From positions 13,335,181-13,399,180 of the forward strand of contig CAIIXF020000010.1 of assembly GCA_903813345.2 (NCBI GenBank): a stretch of DNA of 64,000 bases. The letters are read 5' to 3'. The stretch's first letter is position 1. Each line of letters opens with the position of its first letter. Under the pieces are notes generated by a model. That model saw only the letters and a program-made list of their open reading frames with translations. It ran no database searches and had not been told where the DNA came from. Shown here piece by piece: positions 51,801 to 63,277 of the stretch. The stretch comes from Owenia fusiformis. Lineage: Eukaryota; Annelida; Polychaeta; Sabellida; Oweniidae. Both the position numbers and the translations under genes were made by a program.

Positions 51801-54800
51801 GACATAACAACCTTTGAATTCAATTCAAATATTAATCTTGATTGTAGTTACCTGACTTGTTCTCTTAGTATTTCTATGAGGTCTTCTAAGGCCTGTCTGT
51901 ATGCACTGATGATCACTGTAGGGTGCATCTCTTGTTTCAAGAATTGTTCTGCTACAGACATTATCTCACCAGCTGTAACATAACATAACATAACATTAAC
52001 ATAACATAACATTACATAACAAATAAGTCGGTGGTTTATGGATCTGGTAAAGGAAGAAGGTATACCATTTTCTTTTATTCATGTCAGTGAATAGTACTTG
52101 TGTTAATCTTGTCATAATTAACCCTAATATGTTTGAATTATAATGAATGTAATTAAGTCAGTGTATTTCACTAAAGAAATGCATTAGATTCAAAAGAACT
52201 TTCAAAGCTACACTGCCTGAAAAAATTCTCAATTTTGATGTTTTGCAATCAGTCGAAACATTTAAACAAAGTAAGTATTTTGGGTAGTAAAGAGTGTTCA
52301 TTGGAGCAGACAGTGGTGTAGTTATATTGTATCTCAGACTGTGAACAGAATACTATTTTTTCATTCAAGTGGGTACAGCGCCACTCGCTTTAATGCTGAA
52401 GAGATCATTGCTTAAGTATTCACTCAACAAAGGTTTGACTGTCCCCATACCTAGGATGATGACTGATGTTGTCCCATCGCCAACCTCTTCATCTTGTGTC
52501 CTTGCAATCTCAATCATAGACTTAGCTGCTGGATGTTCGACCATAATCTATAAATATCAATGCAAGGTCTCATTAGACATGCTGACAAACTTATAGGCAA
52601 TGTATGGAAATTATATTTTCAGTACAGACACAGTTAGTCAAAGTTACAAAAGTCCTCAAAACAAAAACCTATGTTAAATAAGACCAAAGAAAAGCTCCTG
52701 TTGCCATCTGTTTATGAAACTCCTGTATATTATAACAGAGCTTTTATACTGCCCCCCCCTTACTCTAAGGCCAATCTATATTTCAACACAAGTCACTCTT
52801 CAACAGATTATAACAAAGCATCAACATGCAAAATGTCACCACCTGCCGTTTGTTACAGATGCCGACTGCCTAACACTGTCCAAATAAAAGCTGGAGACTG
52901 TAATATGTCACCACTTCTGGTGGTGTAATAATAACTATTATAACAATTGCACCTCATGTGTCACTCATCATTTTTTTCTGAACAGAAAGTTCATTAAAAA
53001 AATGTGTGAATTCTGTATTATAAGAGAAGGGATCTGGTAAAGTACAATGCTGATAACAGAAAATGCTACTAAACGACAATGCTTGTAAATCAGAATGCTT
53101 GTAAATCAAAATGCTTGTAAATCAAAATGCTTGCTAACCTCACGTAGGATGGCATTTCCATCGTTGGTCATCACGATGCCTCCCATTGGGTCCATCAACA
53201 TCTGAAACAAAAACAACAAAATATTAACATCATATAAAACATGATACAGTCATCAGTCGTAAGACTATATGTATAGTCATCATGTCATTTTGCAGAGCTG
53301 TAGTAAAACTGAAATACTACAGAAGATTGTAGCAGATTTAAACATAGCCAATCGATGCTGTTATTTACCTCCAAGTCCATATAAAAATAATAAAATTCTG
53401 TTTTTTTATGATTTCCCAAGTTGACCATATTTTCCTTGATTAACAATCTATATCAGAATATACATTAATAATGGGGATTTATACATTGACCTTTCATTAG
53501 GGCTGGATCCATATTCTTACTAAAATGCAGGAAACGTGCGATTCCCCATGAACAATCAGTAATCAGTAATTTGGCATGAATTGCGAGGCCCATTTTGCGA
53601 CAAAGACATATGATCAAATTCATAAAATAGGCTAGCAGAATTTCTTAAGCTATTCCATATATTTGAGCAGGAGTGTATAATTGTGATTGCAAAATGCATC
53701 AAAACAATGAGAAAACTCTCCGCAGTCCCAAAAGACTTGATTAATTTAGACTGCATTCAATTACAGTGTTTCATCTAAACACCGTTGTTACTGTTACCAT
53801 GACAACATAAGATTTATGGCAACCAGTACAGATTATGATTATGAACTCATTGATTAGGCAAGTTTGAACAACATCGTTTATAATCTCATTCTTCACTTTT
53901 TTATCTGATCATAAAACAGGCCTTTTAGGGCGGAAAAATTCTAGATTTAAGTGAGTACAGCTAAGTATGAGTGCAAAGATAACAATTCTAGATTAATAGA
54001 CAAACCTGGGAAGCAATCAGTGGATATTAGGGAAATAGGATATCTGTCTGGATATATGAGAAACAAGCAATTTTACAGTGATTAAAGTGTTTGATACTAT
54101 AAGTTAATTTTAGGGCCATATACAGAAAATACATGGTCTCAGAAAGTTTCTCACACCTTCTGAAACACATCTTTCAAGGGCACATTATTTTTGGAGAAAT
54201 CATTGAATAATGTTTTTATATTTTATAATTTAAGGCATTTTCCATATTGGTGTTTTATACAGTTTTATGTTCTTAAACAGAAATATATATTCTTTATCAT
54301 ATGATATTTATATACAAGTCTCATATGAGCCAATCAGATTTCTAGAAATTTCATTATCATTGAATAATTCTGCATATTATAAATTACCTGTTGGTGCTTC
54401 AATACATTTAAGTACAGTGATACTATTAATCTTTTCATTGACATACAGCCCCTGGATTAATGATTAAACACTAAAATACACATAGATACTGAGACCCATT
54501 GTATATGTACAAAGTCATAATCTAAATTACATTAAAAACACTGATAACAAAAAAAACTATGAATTGAACAGTAAGTCTTCAGTATTGTGTGTTAACAAAT
54601 CTGCTACTTCAAATAATTTAGAAAACCTGAGTGTCAATATGCATCCAATTACGCAAAGTATCCAACGATTACCAATATACACATAGTAAGCTTATTCAGT
54701 ACTAGAGATTGAAAGTAAAATTCTCTAAATACAGAGTTGTGTTTTGATGAAAGACTACCCTCCAGGTGATGGATTACAGTAAATGACAGATTAGAGGAGA

Positions 54801-57800
54801 AACATAAAGTTGTACATGGTCTTATGCAAACACTGTCATAACATCATCTAACTGTATTACTAATTAAACTAATAACAGCATACAGCACATGTCAATAAAT
54901 GATCTACTGCAAATTCTATGGAATTTCAACATGGAATTATAACATAAAGGAGAGCAGCTAAACACTCTAGTCTGAGGATGCTGTGTGTGAAAAAGAGGAG
55001 ACGTCACAACAGAAGCCACATGGGTGAGACTGTCAAGTTTTTTCAATTTCGTAAAGTTGCATCAAGTCACATGGGATAGACAAATGAATGTTTTTTATTC
55101 TTTTTTTGACAGGTATCCTCTTGCAAAAGCACTTCAGCTAGTAATTGTAAATTGCTAGGAATCTTCAGTCATTCAAAATGTTTTATGATTATCAATGTCA
55201 ATGGTGCATATTTATTATTTACAAGGCAGTGATTATCATCCATGACTGTCAATGCTTTCTCAAGGCTTTTTATGTTTTGTTCCAGTGAAACAATTGGTTT
55301 TTAGTGTATCAATTATGCAGTATAAATTATATATATGTTACAGGAGATATATCCTAATGATGGCATAAAACACTGAAAATCAATGTTGGTTACAAGATAT
55401 TGTGACAATAACAAGATGTCACCTCTTGGAGGTTCAACTTATATAAAGCTTATTATTTTCCATCTACTGGTTTTTGACACCTAAAAATTAGAGTAATGGA
55501 TTTGTGGTGTTCTTGGGAACAAAAGCAGAATTGATTTTTTCTCTGAAAATGTTTTGCCATGCTGAAGTAAGGGTGAAATTCAATTATTAACATGGTACTG
55601 GAGTTCATGATCAAAGCCAATGATGCACAAAGTGCAAATGTAAATATTCTACAAAAAAGACACAGAAACATCATCTCCAAGCGGTTTTCACACTTTATAT
55701 AATAATATATTTTCACTACATTTGTTAGAGAGGAATATAATGAATGATGATTGTAGTACATGTACTTAAATGTCTTCCTCAATAAATGTCAACATAAAAT
55801 GAGGTACATAAAATGAGGTAGAAATTTAGAAACCATGTTATTTTATTAACACCCCAGTCACATTTGTCGCACGGCGGCCGCAAGTCGACCGCAGATCAAT
55901 GAAAATCTGTGAATTTCTGCGGCGAGCGTAGAAAAACTACGCTCGCCTTGCGGCCTCCGTACGGCGAATGCAGATTTTTACAGGCTGCAGGGAAGGCATA
56001 GAAATTATAACTCGGAGTTATAATAGTTGTTCATTTCTGAGGTCCCCGTAGAAATCAACTGGCTCAACAAGATTGAATCATTATTTGTCAATGTTTAACG
56101 ATCACTTTTCATTTGATATTACATCCTAGCACTATGAATAACATTTTTAAATTGTCCCGATGTAAATAAAATGAAAAAAAAAGTATTATTTATCAACAGA
56201 AATTTAAAATTCACCGTGCGGCTGCCGTGGGAAATGTGACTGCAAAAGTATGAGAGCGCAGAAATTCCACGGCGAGCGTAGAAATGTTACTGGCCGCAGA
56301 AATGATAGACCGCAAGGTCGCTGTAGGAAATGTGACTGGGGTGTTATACATGAAGCTTGCTACAACTAATGATATCTAGTTTTGGCCAAAACATGTACAC
56401 CAAATTATATTGTTTAAAAATGTGTATATACGAACTCTTAAGTGCCCCATTCTGTCTTTGGAACAATGAATAATTATAAAGAAAAAAACAACAGTGATAA
56501 ATATTGCACTCGTTATCGAAAAATTCAAAATGGCCAGATTATGACGGTGGAAACATATCTTCTTAAATGTTGCTTTTGTCCCAGATGACATAATAATTGG
56601 CTCAATAGTTCTTTGTGTAAAAAATAATGAAAATCTATGAAATATTCACTGGTATGCTTTTACTGTTGACATAAACCATGTTCGCTCTACCAGAGATTAT
56701 TGAAAATCTGACTTGCTGTGTACCTTTGTCAACAATAATAGTTGAAACAAAAGAAAAAAATTATAAAACTATAATATCCGGAGCTTAGCAGAAAAGAATA
56801 GTCATGAAGAGATGGTAAAGTGGCAATAAATTAGGGCCATCTCAGAATTTTCAAATCAAAATTCCCTGGCTTTTACCAAAATCAAATTAGGGATGTGCTG
56901 AATCTGTTCGGACGATTTGGAATCGGAACATTGTCTCACAGAATCGGAACCCCTTTCGGACCACAAACAAAAAGAAAAAGAAAGTGGTTCCACCCCGTCG
57001 ATTCTTACTTCCAGGGAAAACTGAAGGTCATACTCTCAAATCAAAACAAAACTTGATTTCATCACTATTTATTCTATTTATGCGACAAATACACATGGAT
57101 TTTTGACGCAGTGTGAAGGAAAACATTAACGGGGAAACACTGGACATAGATATTAACGATTCAAAGCCAATAGTAGGTAAGGTTCCAATGTTTGTTTGGA
57201 ACATGATATGAAAGTTTCAAAAACTGGTATTCAAGCAAAAGTTTGCAGTTTGGACCGATTTCGGCCAAATGGCACAGCCCTAATTCAAATTTATTAGGCA
57301 AATTTCACTGACAAAATGGAACAGTCTTTTTTGTCAAAATATTAATTTGTGGAGACAAAATACATGTTTACTAACAGCATTAGTACATGTACAGATAATT
57401 TTAGTTGTTTTTCATTTCCTATTTCTTTTCTGTTTGTGGTTTAATTTCTAATTTCTAATTTCAAAATTTCAGTAACTTATAATTTGCTGATGCTTTGTCA
57501 GAATTTTGAAACTCTTGCATTAATTTAGCCATTTTTAAAATTCTCTTACTTTTCCAAACTATGTAAATTCTCATCTCGTTATAGATATTGAATGTAATAC
57601 TTTCCTCAAGAACTTAGTTCTGATTAAAAATATTTGATTTTTTGTCAACTGCTCCAATGTTGAGAAGGGAAGTAACCAATCTATGAACAGTAATATATGA
57701 AATACACAACAGGTGGAAGCTATGCTCTATTAGGTCCTGTTTCACTTATAAATATTATCAGAGAACAATTTTGAGTTAATAATTCTTGGGAAGTCAAAAC

Positions 57801-60800
57801 TCATTAGCTAACAATGCAATAGAACTGGAAAAACAAATCGCAATTTCAACACGATATGAGCCACATATCAAATTATTCCAGAATTGATGATTTTATACAT
57901 ATATCCCCAGCATTGATTATCGCACTTGTTCACAATATGTGTACATTTTTTTGTGTACATCATTAGAAACCCCGAGGGGCCTCCAGGCTGTATTAATGTT
58001 AACGGTTCACTAATTTATATATTGTAGCAGTCTGGAAAAGATCATTTCAGATTAGATTATTTTATTGTAACTACCATAAAGCCAAGTACCAGGGGAAAGG
58101 GGAAAATATTACCAACTTTAAACAATGCTATAAAACTCAGTACAAAGCTTTGCTTCGAAATTCACATCTATAAAATCAAATAAATAACTGTAAATTTCAT
58201 AACATTAGGGAGTTTAAGCTTGCATATATTTATATAAAATTGAAACACCAACCTATAAGTATGACCAATCGCCCATACAAATGCATCACTTAAATATTTT
58301 CTGTTTACGCTTAGGTTGTGAAAACATTGCAAGCTTAAAACTTCCTATTAACTCTATAATGCACATAGCTGCCATCTTTTAAACAAAAAATATCTATATG
58401 ATGAACTTTTCTCTTTCTGTATAAATGTACAATAAACTAATGTCCTCTTCAGCTTTGCAATTCTAACATTGGTCAAAACATACTAAGCAATCATGATTTC
58501 CTTACTTTCAAGTAGATGCAAATTACTTTTAAGGAGGGTGTAAGCTTATTATCTAAATCTCAACTGTTTGCTGTTCACTCTTTTTATTCAATGCTGGATG
58601 GGTCAGTGGTGTACCAATATTATCTCACACTAAGCAGCGTGAGAAATTGCACAGTGAGAATATAATTTAGCATGACGTGACAGGGCTACTTGCACAACAT
58701 GGTCTTCGGCTATCTGTATATAAGACATAAAACGTCAATGAAATCCTCTACATTTTAAGACTCGTTAAACTCACCTTTAGCATAGATCTTGGTCCCAGAC
58801 ATGTTCTAATAACATCAGCTATGGTCTGAAATAAAAATATTAAGATACAATAACTTGGTATATAATAATACAATATAAATATATAGTGATCTCACCATGA
58901 TTATTATTTAACCAGAAATATAAATGTATTTTTTCATATACACTGTAGTATTGCTCTATGGTCTTTTTCATTTTGACATATGTAAACTAATAAAAACAAT
59001 TTTGAAAGTAGGTTTGGGAACAATAACCAGTTGTTTTGTATGAACATCAACATCAATCAGAACTAAAAAGACATCTTGTCTTTGGCATAAAAATTGCAAG
59101 ATATTTGAGAGAAATATGACTAACAAAAAAAAAAAATGTATTATACAATCCTGAAATATCTGTCCCTGAAGCTACACTGGTGATCCACTCGATTACGCTG
59201 GTTACCGAAACGGTTCGTTTTGGTAACTACAAAATGTCGGAACATCGAAGGTACGATTTTTCTTTATTTCGCACGTAGTAGGCAGAATTCCCACGACATT
59301 TTTAACACAAATGTGTATCAGTATCATATGTTTAAGAAAATGTACATATTTGCGAACAAATAGTTCAGAAGACAACAGAATCGTCGATTTAATCCCTCAC
59401 TTAAGTTACATTTAGTTTTTCGAAAAACGGTTAAGATCTGCACTTGTAACCAGCGTAATCGAGCGGATCACCAGTGAGCTAGTGCCCTTTGCATATTAGT
59501 CATGTACATGTAGATCCCAATTGCTAATTTAGTTACATCTGATTGTATATGTTGTTGAATTATATTCAGGTTTTTCTCTCAAAATATTAACAGTAAATAT
59601 CTTTCGAAATGATTCAACAACTAAGAATGGACTGAGGCAAAAATGTAACGTGAAATCAATAAATAAGACCAAATAAAAACTGAGGTGAAAATGGGTATCT
59701 AAAGAGTTATCACATTTTTAGTCAAATAAAGATACAAACTCCAATGGCAATGTCTCGGAATTGGATAAAATAGTCCGTTTTTATCTCCAACTGACATATA
59801 AAATATGAACAAAATCATTACACTACTTTTCAAGTTATAGTAAAATACGTAAAAATGGGTTAAAAATGGCCACCAACTACCCAAAGTGTCAATAGACAGT
59901 GCGCCATGCTTATCGTATTGACATATCAAATATGAACAAAATCGCTCCACTACTTTTTGAGGTATGGTAAAAAATGTTAAATAACACACAAAATGTCATT
60001 AGACAATGTGCAATGCTTCTAGTATTCACATACCAAAAAGTGAATAAAATCCAATATCGGATTTTGACCGACAGAGTTGATTTTTTGGATATGACCAGTG
60101 ATTTTCTTTTTCTGAGTGACAGTCCATCAATAATTTTTTCCGTTTTTGTAATGTTTGGACAGCGTTAATAAAAGCACAGGTCTAGTAATTACACATTCTA
60201 ATTTGAGATTGTTTTTGATCATTTTCCTGCCTTCTCTGGGATTAGATGTCTTGGTCTCATAGCAGGATATTTGACCATTATCGATCTTCATTATTCAGTT
60301 ATTAGACTGAAAGTGCAGTTACTCTTTTGACTTCCAAATTGGACTCCCATTTTTGTTTGGTCATAATCACTGAGTTGGTGTTGCTACCGGACTTCATTCT
60401 ATTATATTAGATAGATGGCTATTGGCTGTGCATCGGTCTTATATTTGTTTGGACATAAGGCATGGGTTTTGTGCGTTATATTGGTTTATATGAGAACATA
60501 TCTGACAGATTGCTATGCGAACATATTGATATCTAATGGTTCGGCCTAGGAGCAATGCCAAATTGTGTAGGCTTATACTTACTCTACCGAGCTGACAGAA
60601 GTCAGCTCTGGGAAGTTGGATGTATGTGAACTTGAAAAGAATAAATCGAGCCCATTTTGACTAAACGCTGTACTGAGTAGCGTTTATAATACGCTATATA
60701 TTTGAATCAATACATAATTTATTTGTTGTTACCTTATTTTGTTCCTTCAACAGTCTGTTGTTGTAGTAAATCAATGTTCTTGTAGACAACAAAACTTTTG

Positions 60801-62382
60801 AATTTAGATTCCAGCCATTTTAGGTCACGCGAGATCTCGTGACTTTCGAAAGTAAAAATTTGCTACAAAATAACTCGCGCTAGCTAAATATGATATAGTC
60901 ACGTGATCTCTCAGCGGTAATACCCATGCGCATAAAAGTACAATGCGCATGTGCACGCATGCGTAAAAAGTTAAAAAATGGTGCGCGCCAGATTTGGAAT
61001 TTCTCCATTTTAACTGCAATTACACAAGAAGTAGGACTTATTGTCACCACGCGTGATGAAAAGGGCAAGTTACATTCAATTATCTTCTTAAGGTTCAGCT
61101 GGAAAGTAACATTTTGGTAAAAAATTGCTATACCTGCACATGTTATTTTCTGGTACAAAATTAAGTATGAAGTTGTGTGTGTATTTCCTTGCTTTTTTCA
61201 GGAAAGTATCATTACACTGTTTACTTATAGAATATCTAGAAACAGGTCAATGGTAGCTCCTATGTTGTCTGGAAACTTTGAAAGAAAATTTGGAAAAATA
61301 GAAAGTGTGAAATATCAGAATTTCCTGGAGTTTCCATTGAACCCCTACCAGATATTCTAAAAGAAGACAATGTAATGATACTTTCCTGAAAAAAGCAAGG
61401 AAATTGACACATGCCTTCATACTTTATTTTGTACCAGAAAATAACATGTGCAGGTATAGCAATTTTTTACCAAAATGTTACTTTCCAGCTGTACCTTAAG
61501 GTACAAAATAAAGTATGAAGACATGTGTCAATTGCCTTGCTTTTTTCAGGAAAGTATCATTACACTGTCTTCTTTAAGAATATCTAGTAGGAGTTCAATG
61601 GGAACTCCAGGAAATTCTGATATTTCACAATTTCTTTTTTTCCAAATTTTCTTTCAAAGTTTCCAGACAACACAGGAGCTACCATTGACCTGTTTCCAGG
61701 TTTACTAAAAGTAGACGGTGTAATGATACTTTCCTGAAAAAAGCAAGGAAATACACACATGCCTTCATACTTAATTTTGTACCAGAAAATAACATGTGCA
61801 GGTATAGCAATTTTTTACCAAAATGTTACTTTCCAGCTGAACCTTAAATACCGTTTCTTATTCCAGCGCGCCTGCTGGAAGTTGGAGAAAACCGCTTCAC
61901 AGGACGGTATATTCTAACGGTGCTTCAGCTGGCTTTTGAGCCAGCTGTGTTCAGTAAGCTTATACAGTGAACCCCCAGGGAAAAAAACGAAGAACGAATG
62001 TCTGAACAAATCAATTCAGGAAATGTTCTGAATCTTAGTATACAAATGAAATGTAGATGTCTAACCTCACAACAACAAAGATATCAGCACATCATCAAAC
62101 TTGGTTCAAGGTCATAATAATCGTAGTAAAGTAAAGATCTTTCAACAGATTCTGGAAGGTTCTGAACGAATTTTGACAAGCACATGCCAAAATCCAACAT
62201 GGCGACTTACCTTAGCAGCGGTAACATTTCCTAATTGGACTTTCCTGCCTGACTCACGCTTGGTATTTTGATCTGCAATAGAGAAATATATTAGTTTTTT
62301 ACATAAGGAACAAATTGCTACCATCGAAACTACATGAAATGTACTTACTTAGCACTACAACTGGAGCTCCTCCACCGAACAT
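39702..62382 (-). CDS. CCT3: T-complex protein 1 subunit gamma (CCT3), complete, 14 exons
   Basis: Gamma subunit of the TRiC/CCT chaperonin, the ATP-driven double ring of the cytosol that folds actin, tubulin and other clients. Fourteen exons join on GT-AG borders with matching phases into 548 codons plus stop; human CCT3 has 545 (from memory). Landmarks: NTKRESGR (14-21), LGPRSM (42-47), NDGNAIL (62-68), the nucleotide-binding GDGTTS (93-98), and VPGGGAGEM (410-418). The last exon gives [11 protein letters not shown] and a tail rich in P, A, Q and G. I see no disruption, so it should be functional. The ATG at 62382 precedes the conserved N-terminus directly. Introns make up over 90 percent of the gene and are packed with repeats. 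A possible AATAAA lies at about 39173-39178. Confidence 0.97.
40045..41016 (+). mobile_element. mariner/Tc1-type transposon in the last CCT3 intron, degraded
   Basis: TA on both sides and long inverted ends beginning CAGGGTGACCCAATAAAAAT; the inversion continues for well over 100 bp. Plus-strand transposase pieces include [10 protein letters not shown] (first catalytic region), [12 protein letters not shown], and [18 protein letters not shown] near the C-terminus. Frames are interrupted, so it is inactive. It inserted opposite to the CCT3 direction of transcription. Confidence 0.85.
41242..41373 (-). CDS. CCT3: CCT3 exon 13
   Basis: Residues 470-513, including [20 protein letters not shown] and [11 protein letters not shown]-terminal equatorial domain. 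Confidence 0.95.
41760..42017 (-). repeat. 48-bp minisatellite spanning the CCT3 exon 12 splice donor
   Basis: The word TTCTGATTGG (plus strand) recurs at 41771, 41819, 41867, 41914, 41963 and, in exon 12, 42011: spacing 47-49 bp. On the gene strand each unit carries a copy of the exon end (CAATCAGAACCCT...CACTCAGG) and the start of the intron. One intronic copy still has a usable donor, CAG/GTATGC (at 41850). Others have lost the GT or changed it. Confidence 0.85.
41994..42134 (-). CDS. CCT3: CCT3 exon 12
   Basis: Residues 423-469, including [20 protein letters not shown] and [14 protein letters not shown]. Its last 24 bases and its donor form the first unit of a 48-bp tandem repeat that continues into the intron. 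Confidence 0.95.
42343..42529 (-). CDS. CCT3: CCT3 exon 11
   Basis: Residues 360-422, including [19 protein letters not shown] and [14 protein letters not shown], the second nucleotide-pocket motif. The donor was chosen at TGT/GTATGTAC because it keeps the frame into exon 12; a GT two bases earlier would not. Confidence 0.95.
43141..43239 (-). CDS. CCT3: CCT3 exon 10
   Basis: Residues 327-359, from [20 protein letters not shown] to FEVKKIGE. Confidence 0.95.
43617..43796 (-). CDS. CCT3: CCT3 exon 9
   Basis: Residues 267-326, including [18 protein letters not shown] and [12 protein letters not shown] of the apical domain. The acceptor is duplicated 30 bp upstream (see 43794-43853). The intron before it is 7.1 kb. 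Confidence 0.95.
43794..43853 (-). repeat. 30-bp tandem duplication of the CCT3 exon 9 splice acceptor
   Basis: TTCCTGAAATTATTTTGAAA recurs 30 bp apart (from 43794 and 43824), each holding a CAG acceptor on the gene strand with a similar pyrimidine tract. Choosing the outer acceptor would add exactly 30 bases without a stop. Confidence 0.85.
44343..44498. repeat. inverted repeat hairpin in CCT3 intron 8
   Basis: Arms carrying AAGTTTTAG.TGGTG and GCCCACACTCCCACAAAAA pair with GGGAGTTTGGGCTCACCAC and the end CTAAAACTT. The spacer is about 55 bp. Probably a small foldback element. Confidence 0.55.
46019..50868. mobile_element. giant foldback element (about 4.85 kb) in CCT3 intron 8
   Basis: The ends ACTCAGGGACCCA and TGGGTCCCTAAGT are inverted repeats, and the whole arms (46019 to about 47380; about 49170 to 50868) are inverted copies. 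Each arm is built of tandem units of about 350 bp marked by GACTTTAATTCATAACTTTG (left) or its complement (right), about four units left and five right. Poly-C/GGGGGGT runs separate units. The core between arms is occupied by a LINE fragment. Structure resembles Foldback/Galileo-type DNA transposons, but no transposase is present, so the family is open. Confidence 0.75.
47384..49140 (-). mobile_element. 5'-truncated LINE (non-LTR retrotransposon) fragment
   Basis: On the minus strand, 48812-49135 reads [17 protein letters not shown], then [20 protein letters not shown], the C-terminal tail typical of jockey/CR1/RTE-like reverse transcriptase ORFs (YNTR...F..P......G...WN.LP..I....S...FK..L). 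The 3' end near 47384 carries an ACT-repeat tail. It fills the centre of the giant foldback element, so it probably landed there after the foldback formed. Confidence 0.7.
50888..51072 (-). CDS. CCT3: CCT3 exon 8
   Basis: Residues 206-266, starting [14 protein letters not shown] and including [20 protein letters not shown] of the apical domain. Its donor GTAAGTT is only about 19 bp from the edge of the giant foldback element. Confidence 0.95.
51287..51473 (-). CDS. CCT3: CCT3 exon 7
   Basis: Residues 143-205, ending [16 protein letters not shown], the hinge from equatorial to intermediate domain, as in human NGRKEIDIKKYARVEK. Confidence 0.95.
51852..51972 (-). CDS. CCT3: CCT3 exon 6
   Basis: Residues 103-142, starting [19 protein letters not shown] and continuing through the HP..I...YR.AL helix. 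An AACAT-type repeat lies at its acceptor side. Confidence 0.95.
51974..52022. repeat. AACAT-type microsatellite beside CCT3 exon 6
   Basis: Repeated ACATA/ACATAACATA words begin at the acceptor of exon 6, so the tract lies in its pyrimidine-tract region on the gene strand. Confidence 0.7.
52451..52547 (-). CDS. CCT3: CCT3 exon 5
   Basis: Residues 71-102, including [20 protein letters not shown], the ATP-binding and catalytic loop of group II chaperonins. Confidence 0.95.
53084..53136. repeat. short tandem repeat at the CCT3 exon 4 donor
   Basis: Three copies of about 17 bp, ATGCTTGTAAATCAAA, adjoin the donor of exon 4; the fourth, partial copy includes the donor itself. Confidence 0.65.
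53139..53201 (-). CDS. CCT3: CCT3 exon 4
   Basis: Residues 50-70, including [19 protein letters not shown]. Phase 0 at both ends. A short tandem repeat begins right at its donor side (see 53084-53136). Confidence 0.95.
53202..55847. other. CCT3 intron 3, part without recognised elements
   Basis: About 2.6 kb of AT-rich intron. Small open frames show no family motif and no splice support. Confidence 0.4.
55848..56345. mobile_element. MITE family A, copy 2
   Basis: Same AACACCCCAGTCACATTT ends and interior as 335-840, including the CGAGCGTAG hairpin. 498 bp, so a few short indels separate the copies. It lies in CCT3 intron 3. Confidence 0.85.
56346..58774. other. CCT3 intron 3, remainder
   Basis: AT-rich intron without recognised repeats or exons by eye. 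Confidence 0.4.
58775..58825 (-). CDS. CCT3: CCT3 exon 3
   Basis: Residues 33-49, [17 protein letters not shown], carrying the LGP nucleotide-pocket loop. It is separated from exon 2 by a 3.4 kb intron holding foldback elements and from exon 4 by a 5.6 kb intron holding MITE A copy 2. Confidence 0.95.
59175..59476. mobile_element. foldback MITE family B, copy 3 (internally deleted)
   Basis: Same ends as copies 1 and 2, flanked by a perfect 5-bp target duplication AGCTA (59170-59174 and 59477-59481). It keeps one arm nearly whole but only the tip of the other, 302 bp in all. It lies in CCT3 intron 2. Confidence 0.9.
59795..60045. repeat. diverged tandem repeat, unit about 130 bp
   Basis: The words CATAT.AAATATGAACAAAATC, CACTACTTTT and AAAGTGTCA.TAGAC recur about twice. 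A related single unit appears near 41490-41620 in another CCT3 intron. Confidence 0.5.
60820..60995. other. CG-rich island in CCT3 intron 2
   Basis: Within AT-rich intron, this patch is dense in CG dinucleotides and palindromic words: CGAGATCTCG, CACGTG, two ATGCGCAT-like NRF1 half sites and a GCGCGC run. It could be an internal regulatory region or a decayed element. Confidence 0.35.
61088..61847. mobile_element. compound foldback element, 760 bp
   Basis: The ends TTAAGGTTCAGCTGG and its complement enclose two successive palindromes (about 61088-61500 and 61490-61847) that are themselves related. AGGAAAGTATCATTACACTG and CTTTCCTGAAAAAAGCAAGG recur in alternating orientation. No coding potential. 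It lies in CCT3 intron 2. Confidence 0.7.
62211..62272 (-). CDS. CCT3: CCT3 exon 2
   Basis: Residues 12-32, reading [20 protein letters not shown], the most conserved N-terminal stretch of the gamma subunit. Donor GTAAGTCG. Confidence 0.95.
62349..62382 (-). CDS. CCT3: CCT3 exon 1
   Basis: Encodes residues 1-11, [11 protein letters not shown], plus one base of N12. Donor GTAAGTAC. The start corresponds to human MMGHRPVLVL, shortened or altered at the tip as is common in this subunit. Confidence 0.9.
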
Positions 62383-63261
62383 GTTTGATATTTTTCGAAT
62401 TTTGAAAACGAGGCTTCTGTTAAGCGGCGGTGCCAAGCGGACACAGTTGAAACTAAAATACACTCTCGGTGAAAACTACTGTCAATAAATTACTTTTAAT
62501 AAAAAATGAACTAAAATCAATCGGTGAGGTTGATGAATCAGATTTTTTAAACCATTGCATTGCATATTATTTCTAATTGAGTATAAATAGCATTTCCCAG
62601 TTTTTTGGGAATTGAAACTGAGCCTAGAATCGGAAGCTCTAGAGCTAATTCAGTCAAAGTGTAAAAATGACAGGAATGATACTATGTCAGTTTGTAGTTC
62701 TGAACTAAGTTCAGGGGTGTAGGAAGGTGTAAATTCAACACTACGCCAATAATTTGAAAAAATGTCATCTTTATTATCAAAACGTCTCTATTTTATGCTC
62801 GTTAAACTTCTTTCTAATGTGTTTAAATGTTCGAATGTTTTTCATCATATAAAATCACCATGGCCAGAAAGCCGATCTTTTAAATCTCGAAAATATAGAT
62901 AAAGAAACTAGTATATAATCAATAGAAATAGAAACATGTCCGTAATCAATGATACAACTAACTCTAATGCCTGCAACTTTTTACCCCCCTCAATCCTTCT
63001 GACGCCCCTGAATAGCTTCATTTACTCAATTAAAAGGGCAGATAATAAAGATTTTGAGGTTATTAGCAATACTGTAATGGTTTACTTACTCAATTTTGAG
63101 AGAAAGATAATACAGTGGATTCTGTTGTTGCTGCCATCTTTATATCGGCCCAGAATCTGTGATATTTCCTTTAGTTTTGATCGGGGGTGTACTTACACAA
63201 AGTAGGTCAAATGACGTCACTTGTGTACAAACATTGCCCGCCATGTGGAATACCGTAAAAA
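62383..63261. promoter_or_regulatory. shared upstream region of CCT3 and a possible divergent gene
   Basis: 880 bp lie between the CCT3 ATG and the plus-strand ATG at 63262. A full CRE, TGACGTCA, is at 63212-63219. YY1-like sites flank it: AAGATGGCAGC on the minus strand (63131-63141) and CCGCCATGTGG on the plus strand (63239-63249). On the minus strand the first of these is followed by a strong donor, GTAAGT, near 63085, so CCT3 may begin with a non-coding exon there and splice to an acceptor close to 62440. This arrangement suits a bidirectional housekeeping promoter. Confidence 0.45.
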
Positions 63262-63277
63262 ATGGAGCAGTTTAAAG
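63262..63277 (+). CDS. possible first coding exon of an unidentified divergent gene
   Basis: ATGGAGCAGTTTAAAG followed by the donor GTAAAT. It encodes MEQFK and joins in frame to the exon at 63566. The YY1-like site and CRE just upstream support a transcription start here. I do not recognise the protein. Confidence 0.45.

Noticed and set aside
62936-63205. 89-codon plus-strand open frame upstream of CCT3
   Set aside because: It overlaps the likely promoter and a minus-strand leader exon candidate, and shows no family features.
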